A stretch of 64,000 bases of DNA from Aurelia coerulea (lineage: Eukaryota > Cnidaria > Scyphozoa > Semaeostomeae > Ulmaridae). The stretch spans positions 13,103,501-13,167,500 of the forward strand of contig CM076955.1 in assembly GCA_039566865.1 (NCBI GenBank). Reading direction: 5' to 3'. The notes under the pieces were generated by a model. That model saw nothing but the letters and a program-made list of their open reading frames with translations. It was not told the DNA's origin and did no database searches. Positions 53,427 to 64,000 of this stretch are shown in pieces. The position numbers and the translations under genes were made by a program. Each line of letters begins with the position of its first letter. Within the stretch, counting starts at the first letter, position 1.

Positions 53427-53939
53427 GTTATCCTTGCCTCACTACATAAGGACTCTCAACTTACGCTCATCTAATTGAAGTGAATTGATGTTGTTGTCGT
53501 CGATCAGTCTATCAATACGAACATATAATCAGTCTACGGTTATCCCCCAAAAAGGAAACCTGTGATCATGCGCAGAAAGCATGTTTTGTTTGGTGCAAAT
53601 AATGTGGGCGGATAATCCGGCCACAATCCAAACAAGAATTAGCAAAGAAACAAAGAGATTCTCGCGCATGGTAATAGGTTTCCCAGCTGTTGATCTGCTT
53701 TGAACTTTACTAGCATAACAAAAGGCTCAGACAAAAGTGGCAGTCCTCGGTATCCTCAACAATACAGATCATTGTTATTAGGATTGTTGTTATTAACAAT
53801 AACAATTGATCACACACATATGATTGTTAGTCTACTATAGGCTATAGGGTAGACTTGCCCCAAGTCTATTTCGTCAATTTTTTCCAAGTACCTTAAAAAT
53901 AAAAACTTACAGACAAAAGAGCAATACTCAACGTATTGT

Positions 53940-55767
53940 GTCCTAGTTTCATGCATTAGAGCATCAAAACATTCCTACTTCAAGGAACTGTTTGATAACA
54001 AATCCACAAGAATTACTGAAATGAGGTCATTCTTAGGTAAAATGCTCAATCCCAAAAAGAATCCAAACGCTCTAACATCAAGGAAATCCTATACGCCCTA
54101 TACGAAAGTAAGCGTTGCGTACAAGACTCTGAAATTACAGATTTTTCAGCTTTCCTCAAACAGCCACTGGAAGAAAGCTTTTTCCTGACAATGACTGCCG
54201 AAAAAGAAGTCATTTGCGAAATAAACAAACTGAAAACAAAGAAATCTGCTGGACATGATGAAATAAAACCGTCCATTATCAAGGCATCTTGCAAACTATT
54301 GCAAAACCACTTACTCACATATTCAATGTTTCCTTCAGTACTGGAGTCGTACCTGACATTTGGAAAATTGCTGAAGTAATCCCAGGATCCCAGTGCATAA
54401 AAAAAGGATGACAGTGCACCAGAGCCTTTTTTAAGGGATTTTAAGTGGGGAGGCAAATCCTAAAAAGGGGATATGTTAGTCTGATTGGCTGGAAAAGCAA
54501 GCTAAAAAACAGGCCCGTAGGAGCGTTTTTCAGATCAGGGGGCGGCACTAATTCGCGCCGAAGGTGTAAAGTGTTCGGGTTCCGAAATTTTTTTTGGTCA
54601 ATGCCTTCTTTTCTTTTGGCGACGCCCTTCTGTGCATTGCTGATGAAAGGGCATTTTATGCTCGGAGATTTACGAATCCAAATATATATCAAACAGGCTA
54701 GATAAAATCAAACCACAACATAAGAATACTCTGTCAAGAGTGTTGTGTAAGACTTACTCTATATTTGACATATTTGATTTACAAAACTCATCGCGAATTC
54801 TCGTGAGCAGCGGCGTGGCCAGAAATTTTGAGTTAGGTGAAATGAGGGGGTCTGGGGGCAAAGCCCCCAGGAAAATTTTTATGGCCACACCCTTTACTTT
54901 GGCTTAGAATGGATCTCCCAATATAATGCTTGCCATTAGTGACAAGGAAACTTTGATAGTTTTGTGACATTTATCCCCTATGCGTGAGTAACATTTTTGA
55001 AGAAACATCCTTGACTTTGGCTGAAACATCCTGTCTTTGGTGGTAAACAGTCCTGTTGTCACATTCCATTCATTTACACATGGCTTTTGCAGGTTGCCTA
55101 CGCAGTGGTGACGGCAATAGCTTATTTTCTGAAAATCACTTACTTGAAATAAGGGATAATTTTCTGGGGTCAAAAATTTCGACACTGGGGGGGCAAAGTC
55201 TAGGGATCGGGGGGCAATTGCCCCCCCCCAGTTCTAATGTTAAAAAAGGCCCTGCTACCATCTAAAAATGTCAAACCTACCACAACGAAGATCGTAATGG
55301 GAGATGAATTAAAAAGGGCCCAGGAAATAAAATATCTTGGTGTCAAGATAGATGAAGGTCTTTCTTGGGACTCGCACATAAATAAAATTAGAAGTGAAAC
55401 AGTAAAATTCTCTTCCATTTTTGCTAAACTAAGACATTCAATACCTAAAAAGTGCCTCTTAACTCTTTATGATTCCCTCGTTTCATCAAAGATAGGATAT
55501 GCCTTCGAAACATATGGCATCGCTGCTAATAAACTCATAAATGAGGTACAGGTTTTACAAAATAGAATACTCAAAATCATTCACTTCAAAGATCGTAAGT
55601 ATTCCACAAACCTCTTGCACAAAGAGCTAAATATCCTTAAATTAGCTGATTTCTACAGATTAAAGGTAGAAAACTACTGTAAAACAAATGAACTATTTCA
55701 CAATTACGAGACTAGACAAAGATGGGAACAACCCGCCCAGTATAAGAAAATAACCCACCCAGTATAA
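53940..55767 (+). pseudogene. LINE reverse transcriptase, internally deleted and interrupted
   Basis: The 5' piece (54190-54400) reads EVICEINKLKTKKSAGHDEI, then a frameshift to FSTGVVPDIWKIAEVIP. The 3' piece (55250-55767) reads KRAQEIKYLGVKIDEGLSWD and LINEVQVLQNRILKIIHFKD. The catalytic palm between them is gone; 54420-55240 instead holds AT-rich sequence and a GGGGGCAAAGCCCCC / ATGGCCACACCC block of the family seen at 24000. Confidence 0.8.
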
Positions 55768-56035
55768 GGTTATCCGCCGCATTTAGGATGATAACCCACC
55801 CAGTATAAGATGATAACCCACCCAGTATAAGGTTATCCGCCGCATTTAGGATGATAACCCACCCATTTAGGATGATAACCCACCCGACTAGGATAATAAC
55901 CCACCCATTTGGGATGATAACCCACCCATTTAGGATAGTAACCCACTCAATTAGGATGATAACCCATCCAGTATAAGATCATAACCCACCCAGTATAAGA
56001 TCATGACCCACCCAGTATAATATTATCCACCCATT
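55738..56035. repeat. ~20-bp minisatellite (GATAACCCACCCAGTATAAG)
   Basis: About fourteen units alternating CCCAGTATAAG and CCCATTTAGGAT versions, starting at the end of the LINE fragment above, as if it grew out of that element's end. Confidence 0.85.
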
Positions 56036-56084
56036 TGGGTGCATAGACTCCATAGCGTGTGACTGTAAATAACGTTTTTGAAAC

Positions 56085-56860
56085 AGCTTTTCGAGTACCT
56101 TCACGAAAATGAAAATGGATATTCGACCAATAAAGATACAGAGCTGGTTTTACAACGAATCGATTCGAGAGGCCCCACTTCATATTTGTTTTTCTGCATT
56201 TGGTTAAAATATCATCACGGATCGGCGTTACATCGAATTCCATTCCATCGAGAATTGGCCTATATTCAAGAAATTTTCAGGAACGCTAAAAATAAGACAT
56301 GGCTTTAAAAAATTTCACATGTTACTTGAATTATGTTCACGAATAACATGAAAATATTTTTATGTGTGATTTTCGAAAGTCCTTGACGAATTAAAGGTAT
56401 TTGCTACCAAGAAAGCTATTGGGCCTACCTTCACCCGCAGCAGAATCCCAGTAATTAGCAATAAATCCAGTCTCTTTCACAGTGATAACCAGCGCGTACA
56501 TTTACCAATAAGGTCACCACAAATCCAATTTTTTCTTTCTACCATTTTATCAACGATAGTTTCGATAAAATGAAATGTGATAAGATCTCACAGCCTCTGC
56601 AGCAAATCGACCAACTACCGTCGATTCAAAGTTTTCTTGTTGCAAACACCTTTGAAGGATTGAAGGCCAGCATGAAACAAAAGGTTTTGCAAGGCTTAGG
56701 TTTCTGATATGACACAGCAAAATGGTACCTTTGAGAATAGATTGCACACTCCTGAAGACATTCTATCATAGCAAAATAAAGAGATAACAGAACGTTTCTC
56801 AAAAATTGCAAATCTCTTTGTCACATCCTAAAAGTACACAATTTGATAATTTGTATTAAT
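56085..56860. mobile_element. Single-arm copy of the 30725-32390 palindrome
   Basis: It shares TTTTCGAGTACCTTCACGAA, GGATCGGCGTTACATCGAAT and the central segment with TTCTATCATAGCAAAATAAA. It runs through the part that is unpaired in the palindrome, so it represents one arm plus centre. Confidence 0.8.
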
Positions 56861-59800
56861 GGTTCCTTTGATTATAATGAAATATAAGGACAAACCCCTC
56901 AAGTTTACAATGTCCAATATGACTAACATAGAACAGCCACAAATAAACATCTTCTATCACAGGGGTTTGTCCGCGCGGTTCCGAAACTGATGAAAAACGC
57001 GACAAAACATCTTTTAGCGCAAATTTGGATGATTTAGCGAAATAGGCCAAAAACAAATAATCGCTAGAAAATTGGGCAGTAGTGCAGTTGCCCGGAATTT
57101 GCTAGCACGAATATACAACAACAACTTTTACGGTCGGTGATTGGACTGAAAACCTTACTTTTTCCGCCCAACACGCAGTGCCCCACCCAATCACCACCTG
57201 AGAAAGAAAGGCAGAAAGTAGAGAAAGCTGCAGGATTTGTGCTCTACGACCGAGCACTTGGCCACCCCTACATTAGGGGATTTGTTTTACTTTTGTTTTA
57301 CTTTTTTACTTTTTCTTTTCTTCTGTCACTTCTTCTTCTGCTCATCTCCTTGAATTTTTTTTTCTTTTTTTTTTATATTTTCATAAATACATTTTCATAT
57401 TTACAAGTTTGTTTGACTTCTTGTTTTACGAACTTTACACCACAACTGCAGAACAACACAACGATACACATACTTATCCAGCCTGGGCCTGCCAACTATT
57501 GATTTTAGCCGTTTTGATTTAAAGAGACTAAAATGATGAGGATGGACTGATCGTTAAAAGAACTAGGAAATACAAAACTTCAAAACTGCAAAATCGTATG
57601 CCAGAGAGAGTGTTTTTGTTGTTGATTTTTGTTTAAATGATGCATCCGTGGAAAAAGGAAAGCCCCGTCCTTTGCAAGTTTCATCTGCAAAATGTAAAAC
57701 AGAGGCTCTAAATATTTACAAGTATTGCTAAAAATGGATTGCCCTATCAAGCCCTATCCCCCAAAAAGAAGGCGGTAAGTTGATTGAAAGCAATTAATAA
57801 TTTGCAGTTAGCGCAACTAGTACCAAAACTAGATGTATAGGCCTTCACATAAAGTAACTTTCATTTCAAAGGAAAACTATACTCCCAAAAGGAAGTCGAT
57901 TTGGATGCTGCAAACAGGAAACTCCGTTATCCAAACTGAACATAACTAGCAAATCTCGTGGGTTGCCATTGTAGGATTGTAGGATTTTTGCGTCAAAGCC
58001 CATTCTGTAAGTCCCGAAATAGTAGGTTTATTGCCCTCAAAATGAAGATTTTTATATGATATTCTTTCCGATCTTCTTATCTTTTTTTCCTTTGTTTTTG
58101 TTTTTATTTGCTTTTTGTTTTAAACTACACCTTAGGTGAGATATAACATTGGTACCCATTGACTGCAATGGATTCAATGCATTATATTGCACACATATCC
58201 TTTTCCCATATTCAATAGACAGTAAAGATACTTGCGAATATTTTCATTTCATCTTTTTCATTTGCTTTAATATTTTTGTTTTGGTGAAGTTGTTGCTTCT
58301 ATACTTCTTCTTTTCTCTTTATTAGCAGTTTGATATACTTTCAGCCCCTTCTAGGATTCTCCAACTAGTTTCCAGGGAGGACTATCATTCATGCAAACAG
58401 AGAGAAGTCCAAAGAGCTAAACCTGGTTGGCGTATACACTAGATTAATAGAATATTGAAACCCATTCACCAGAGCACATACTTTGAATTTCCTTACGGAC
58501 CAAAAACTGTTTGCTTATCTAAAATCTTTATTCAACTTCGATAATCGAAACCAAATGATAGACAAACTCGCAAACTTGTCTTTTGTCTTAAACTTTTGTA
58601 TTGTTTTTTTTGTTATTTGATTTTTGTTTATAAGAGACATTTTTATATCCATAGTTAGGTTAACTTGAATGGAGTAAATTCCACCTGTCAAGAGAAAATT
58701 TGAACAAATTATTCAAATCTGAAAGAAAAACACTGCATTAGATTCCGTGGGCTAAACTTCAAGGTAACTGCCAAACGTTTCAGTATACACGTTTTACTTT
58801 ACAAGCAACAGGCTTATCAGAATCCAGTACCATGATGACCAAAACTTCCAGAAACTCAAGCACCACCGCTCAAGAACAATTAAGAAACTCTAAATCTTTT
58901 CTAGAATAAGCGTGGTAGATTACGGTTCAATACTCACTGACAAAGCTACCTTCATTTTTCTTTTCAACTTTAGACTGCAAGAAACAGTAACTTTCAGCCT
59001 TAATATGCATGGCTTATCTGAGCTGACAATATCAATGCAAAATGCAAGCCCTTTCACGACAAGAAGGCTCAACTTCGAACCAAAACGCAATTTTTAGGCC
59101 CCAAAAAATAAGAAACTAACCCAGAACATTTTACTGCTGAAACAACCCAACGTTCAAGCGAAACTAAGAGACTTTTAGAATTAAGTGCTGACCCAAGTTT
59201 CTTATAAAAACAAAAAATTAAATTGAAACAAAACAAACAAACAAAAAATCAAGAGCAAATAATACAGTGTCCAAAAATACAGATTTTTCCAGGTACAATG
59301 CTGGAAATCCAACCGGGCGTGGCTTCTTGAAAATGGCCCAAGCGGTTTTTTTTTAACCGTGAAAATGACTGGAAAGTCGGGAAAATCACGATTCAACAAA
59401 TAACATAAAGCAATACTAGCTCCTGCAAGAATACGGCGAACAGTGTATAAGATTATCTCAAGTGACCAATTAGAACAGGAGACCGAGTTCGAATTGGGCG
59501 AAGCGAGCACAAGCAAACACGACATGCAGCACAAGGTGGGCAAGTAAACAGTGCATGCAACCCTAAAGGAAATGAAATGAAAAGGTCCAAAAGCCCACAA
59601 AAGCCCATTTACCTCACTCTGAACCAGCCTGAAAGCTCTACAGTGTCACCGTGCAAAGCTTCAGCAGCAACATTTTTTAACGCACGATATACTGCTTGTC
59701 GCGATACCCGCCAGGCCCCAAAACGAGTCGGTCGTCTGATCTTTGGCCAAATCCCAGATCTTTCCCAACATAATACAATTCAAATTGCTCAAAGAGTCAG

Positions 59801-60684
59801 CCAAAATATGAACAAACATTTAGTAAAGAAAATAAATTAATGGTTGGATCTCACCATGAACGACCAAACAACAAACCACGCAACATCTTGAATAGGCCAC
59901 TACCTTTTCAGCGAAAAATAATCTGCGCTCCTCTGGTGCAAACCAGCGTGCTGCTTTGATTATAGACGACTGATAAACATGCCAGTATTACTTTTTATAT
60001 TCCTTTGAACAATATTCCACGTGCAGCCGACATGCCCCAACGCAAGAAGTTACTTTCAACGATATTGTCACAAAGATAAAGTTGTAAACATGGTCACAAG
60101 GGACACAGCCCTATTGACTAAGAAACTAACATCACGTTCCATTAATTGCGATTAAATTGCATTCAATCGCCATTAATGAGTGATTCTGAGACTTGTGTAA
60201 TGAGTCTAGCTTCATGCTTAATCTAGCAACGACAACAACAACATAGCAAAAAGAGACAAATCATGAAGAAGGAAAGCCAAATCGTGACTCGTCCAGAGTA
60301 ATCTGAGTCAACGTTGGTGATTCTATGCATTTTTGCATCTGTATCAATTGGAAAAAGGTTTGTGATTTTGCTCTATTTTCTTCGATCGTAAAAGATTAAT
60401 TCTACAAAAAGCCTGCGTTGCCTGACTGAGATGATGGTTGTGAGGGAAAGGCGTCTAAAATTTTGCAGTGGACTTGACTTGGCCTAACTAGAAGAGGCGG
60501 CCTCCTATGCGCAGGCCTCCACACCCACCCATTGAGCCCGGCGCTCCCTGCGTTGAGCCAACAAGGATACCGATAACCAAAATCACCATAAAGTTGGCTT
60601 TATTAGAAAAATGGTACCATATACAGACAGGGTCTTTCAGAAGAAATGCAACCCAACTATCATTAATTAGGCCTAGGCTAGAGG
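56861..60684. other. Intergenic stretch without a supported gene
   Basis: AT-rich, with poly(T) near 57355-57375 and scattered AAGAAACT sequence (58830-59230) like that near 20650, 21890 and 32850. The longest frames (57137-57502 plus, 59202-59600 minus) are low-complexity or have no recognisable motif, so I do not call them genes. Confidence 0.5.
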
Positions 60685-60690
60685 GATGGA

Positions 60691-62626
60691 CCCCGGCGGG
60701 GTCACTTCTATATACATTTGTATATCATGTGAGTTCCCGAAATCTCTGAGAAAGGGTGTCCGAGAACTAAGCATTCTAGGACATAGATTCCTAAAAATAG
60801 GGTAGTTTTTCATGGGAAAGTCAGAGAATTCCAAAATAAGGGTATTATTCCATGATACTAAATATCAAACTTTTCTGTAGCCTGATGTTTCTTAGACAAA
60901 TCATGATCCACAACAAATGTATTCTATTATCTGTTACATTTGAGATTATTAATTGCTTCAGTTTGACATAAAATGCAATGTAGGGGTAATATTTTGAATG
61001 CAGTGATTTTACAGTTGTATGTTGATACAGAAAGCACACAGTGAAAATTTTGCCCAAAAACGTTAAATTAGAATAGGTCTCTGACAACATGTTATTCAAA
61101 AGACGATCCCATTTTCAGAGATTTAGGTGCAGTACTATTTGTTGATTCTTGGACTTGAGTCACTTTATTTCAACTCTTCTTCTTTAACTTGATTTGTGAG
61201 TGAGTCACTGCTTTCTAATTTCATCCATCAATACCAAACTGGGTCATTTGTCTCTACTTTTGTTTGTTGCAAAACGTTAAATCCAAAATTGAAATTTTTT
61301 AGAAAGATTTGCTGTTTCTAAACCAGTAAGTATACCATAACAGTGTGGATATGGCAAATATCCAGTCCAGAAGATCTTGTTTGGTGAATGCTAAGGATTG
61401 TGCTGCCCAACCATCATCCACACATCACATAATTCAGGCACGATTCTTGCCAAATAAAATGTATTCATATTGACACACAATACCACTCCAGCTCACTGTT
61501 TGTTTGGCACAAAGCTTCCAATTTTTTCTCTAGGCCGACAGGCCGACTCTGATCTCCACTGCTCCGCTGCTTTTCTAGTTTCATAGCTCCAAGACACTCA
61601 AAGAAGGACCTTAGGCCCTACCCTACCATAACTTATTCTGTGTGTGTGTGAGTAGTGAGTGGGAAAACAATGGAATCAATTTATCAATATTCGGACGAGG
61701 TTACCCAATCAAAGTGAGGCCAGCATTTTAGCGGGAAAATACAGGAGTTCAGGAATCAAGATGGTGATGTGAGAGCTGAATGAAACTTATCTCATTGTGA
61801 CGAGGGGACCTTTTTCTAACTCTACACGGTAAGGAAGGCATGGGTTTGCACACTTTTGAGATGGCATACTCTGCAGACGAGTAATAGTAGCAGTGGCTAA
61901 TGAGACCTGTGCATGTAACAGGGTACAGTCTCCTTCTTTCCTCCTCAAGAAAGTCACGACCTTGCTATCAAGATATTGTCAAACATTGAGAATTTGCTGG
62001 TATGGCACCTGGAAGGAATTTCAGCCATTTGTCGATAACACCAAGAAAAATTAGAAGGAGAATTATGCTATGTTTTCAAGCTATGAACAGTGTTTAATTT
62101 TTCAGTTTATGGCTCTTGTCTTAGGTACTGCATTTTATAGTGTCACAGCCAAATATTTGGTGCTTCCTAATTTCTTTTCCTGTTTGAACACATATATAAG
62201 TTGATAGAACAATCCAAGCCCAGAGAGGAACAGGTAGAAATGTAACATTTGTCTTGTTCCAGTTTCATGTTTTGAAATTTTAATCATTCTCTTGAAATTA
62301 GTTGCTTGTGTATTTGTGAAAAAAAAACAGTTTTGATTAAGATAAAATTTGATTAGTTTAAATCTGTTCTTTAACTGTTGCCAACAAAATAGTCAAAGAG
62401 TTTGAAAATATAGGGTCCAGGTAGAACTTGCCCTTTCTGTCTGTCAACATGAGCATACAATTAAGGGCGGACTTTTTGTTCATTGTCAGTGAAAAGGGTC
62501 ATTTATTTTATAAAAGTCAGAGAAAAGGGTCAATATTTGCCAGGTAAAGTCAGAGATAAGGGGTATGTTTAAAGTTTTGGGAACTCACATGATATACATA
62601 TGCATATAGAAGTGACCCCGCCGGGG
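60691..62626. mobile_element. 1.94-kb non-autonomous TIR element with GC-rich ends
   Basis: The termini CCCCGGCGGGGTCACTTCTA and their complement at 62607-62626 are perfect over 20 bases and the match continues ~45 bp. GATGGA flanks both sides (60685-60690 and 62627-62632). Subterminal blocks GTCAGAGAA and AAGGGT recur in tandem near both ends. The interior has no transposase-like frame. The 6-bp duplication does not point to a superfamily I can name with confidence. Confidence 0.85.
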
Positions 62627-62649
62627 GATGGACACTTTTCAGCAACTTT

Positions 62650-62930
62650 GAAGGTGTTGTGGCGCAGTGGTGTAATCCTCTGACTTTTGGCAGCCAGAAC
62701 AGTCAGGCGGAAAGCCAGACTGGAATCGGCGTATGTTACGCCATATTTATATGGCGGACAGACTACTCTAAACAATAGAAATAGCAATAGAACAAAAGAA
62801 ATCAGCGTACATATATGGCGTACGGAGTACACGGATTCCACCTAGGGCGGACAGGGTTGATACAAGGTAGAGCCTCACCACTTGAGCGTGACAACAAGGG
62901 GTCACAGACTCAATAAGGTCTTCTCTACTT
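62650..62930 (+). mobile_element. tRNA-derived SINE, copy 1, split by a 140-bp insertion
   Basis: The A-box-like TGGCGCAGTGG at 62660-62670 and a decayed B-box (GGTTGATACAA) are separated by an insertion at 62712-62851 flanked by GGCGGA on both sides. Body and tail (AGAGCC, ACAAGGGGTCACAGACTCA) match copy 2. Confidence 0.75.
62712..62851. mobile_element. 140-bp inverted-repeat insertion in the SINE
   Basis: The ends AGCCAGACTGGAATCGGCGT and the complement of GGATTCCACCTAGGGC are roughly inverted; TTACGCCATATTTATATGGCG is a central-type palindrome. The target GGCGGA is duplicated. Confidence 0.6.
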
Positions 62931-62959
62931 CTGCGATCCCAGCGCTTGGCGCTAAAAAC

Positions 62960-63420
62960 TGCAACTTCACCTTCAGCAGATGTTAGATATTAAGACTTTA
63001 AAATCTTTGGATAGCGATAGCCTTTGCACAAGCATTCTCCAGTGGTCTCAATGTCGTGCCAGTCTTTTAGCTCCAACCATTGTAAGCCCGCTGATTTCTT
63101 TCATATTGTCTTGTCTTTGGTCCTCCCCTTCCTCGGTTTCCTATTACCAATACCCATTAGCAATCCTGTGTCCAGATTGGCAGATTGTAATTCCTTAACA
63201 TGTGTCCAAGGAAAGCTAGTTTCCTTCCATTTATGATATTGAGCAGTCTGTTTGTTACACAATTAATTCCTTGGAGTATTTCTTCATTAGTTTTCCTTTC
63301 TGGCCAGCTTATGCATAGTACCCACTCAAAGCACCAAAATTCAAAGCTCTGGATTCTCTTCTTGTCCGAGTTCTTGAGTGCCCAACATAACACTCAGATC
63401 TGTATGATGCAATTGAGAAA
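62960..63420 (-). pseudogene. LINE endonuclease/RT C-terminal fragment, third family
   Basis: Encodes KKRIQSFEFWCFEWVLCISW, ERKTNEEILQGIN and RLLNIINGRKLAFLGHMLRN, the typical C-terminal block of endonuclease-reverse transcriptase elements of another clade. Downstream RKPRKGRTK-like sequence follows in another frame. Confidence 0.75.
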
Positions 63421-63427
63421 TTGAGAA

Positions 63428-63560
63428 GGTGTGGTGGCCCAGTAGTGTAATCCTCTGACTTTGCAGCCAGAACAGTCAGGCGGACATGGTTTGATACCCT
63501 GTAGAGCCCCACCACTCCAGTGTCATGACAAGGGGTCACAGACTCATTAGGTTATTCATT
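63428..63560 (+). mobile_element. tRNA-derived SINE, copy 2
   Basis: A-box TGGCCCAGTAG (63435-63445) and B-box GGTTTGATACC (63488-63498) sit at tRNA spacing. GTGGTGG near the 5' end can pair with CCACCAC at ~63510, giving an acceptor-like stem. Copy 1 is ~780 bp upstream in the same orientation. Confidence 0.8.
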
Positions 63561-63765
63561 TCACATGTTTAAGAAGAGTAGCCTTTCAGCATTGCTGATT
63601 TTCAAGGGGCCCTCCACTATAAAAACATACAAAATGAAAATATTATCAAAAACTACATTAATCTAATTACAATTCAATATATCACATTCTATTAAAGCCC
63701 AATTATAATCTAGAATGAATATCTACACAATAAAAGAAAGTCCAAATAGCAAGCACCTATTTAAA

Positions 63766-63850
63766 ACTAAACAAGACATCGCTTAAAGCTGTTCAGGGAG
63801 GATGGCTGCTTACACTCAGCTGTGAGGCCATTCAGGGGTGTTGTGGGGCC
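63766..63850 (-). pseudogene. LINE RT C-terminal end
   Basis: The minus strand reads NGLTAECKQPSSLNSFKRCL then Val and stop, a standard LINE ORF2 terminus. It probably extends to or past the right edge in other frames. Confidence 0.6.
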
Positions 63851-64000
63851 TGTCTATTAGGGGGGGGGCACAGTGGGGCAACATCATGACATAGACCAAA
63901 AATTTGATTTCCCTCAACTACTTCCAAGCATACCTATTTTGAAAGAGTAATGGTTGGGGATCACAAAACTTTTTAAATATTCTTTCTATCCCTTTTCTGA

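Noticed and set aside
57137..57502. 121-codon frame with hydrophobic stretch
   Set aside because: The hydrophobic part is a T-rich tract giving Phe/Leu; no start context, homologue or exon neighbour.

Overview
The window is invertebrate animal DNA. It is AT-rich, has spliced genes with GT-AG introns, and is packed with inverted-repeat transposons (MITE/foldback type), decayed non-LTR retrotransposons, tRNA-derived SINEs and tetranucleotide arrays. Two conserved metazoan genes, both on the minus strand, anchor it: a ciliary outer-arm dynein heavy chain and the U7 snRNP protein LSM11. A marine invertebrate such as a cnidarian fits, but nothing here fixes the phylum.

Region 1 (1-25.4 kb): the 5' half of an axonemal dynein heavy chain gene of the DNAH9/11/17 (outer-arm beta) group. 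Seventeen coding exons can be chained with consistent splice phases from the ATG at 25238 down to 610, giving 1,172 codons of the N-terminal tail. The linker, motor and stalk lie beyond base 1. The introns hold most of the mobile DNA: long-arm TIR elements starting TACCGGGTG, a pair of nested elements, a hAT-like element with an 8-bp target duplication, LINE 3' ends with unusual tails, and a 16-bp minisatellite in three arrays.

Region 2 (25.4-35.1 kb): intergenic and repeat-filled. It has a GC/G-rich island, a triply nested TIR/LINE/MITE complex, a 1.67-kb imperfect palindrome and a 1-kb palindromic minisatellite element.

Region 3 (35.1-52.9 kb): a six-exon LSM11 gene. The chained product is 1,858 aa, against about 360 aa in human. 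The Sm1 half of the LSm fold is at residues 209-247 and the Sm2 half is the last 21 residues. The roughly 1,590-residue linker between them carries an RS-rich stretch, acidic Asp/Asn/Ser repeats with a recent 120-bp tandem duplication, and five DPR motifs. This is the most notable feature of the window.

Region 4 (52.9-64 kb): the LSM11 5' flank with a 358-bp TIR element, then only LINE fragments, a minisatellite, a 1.94-kb non-autonomous TIR element with GC-rich ends, and two tRNA-derived SINE copies. No third host gene could be supported.

The two genes are not functionally linked: one builds motile cilia, the other processes histone pre-mRNA 3' ends.
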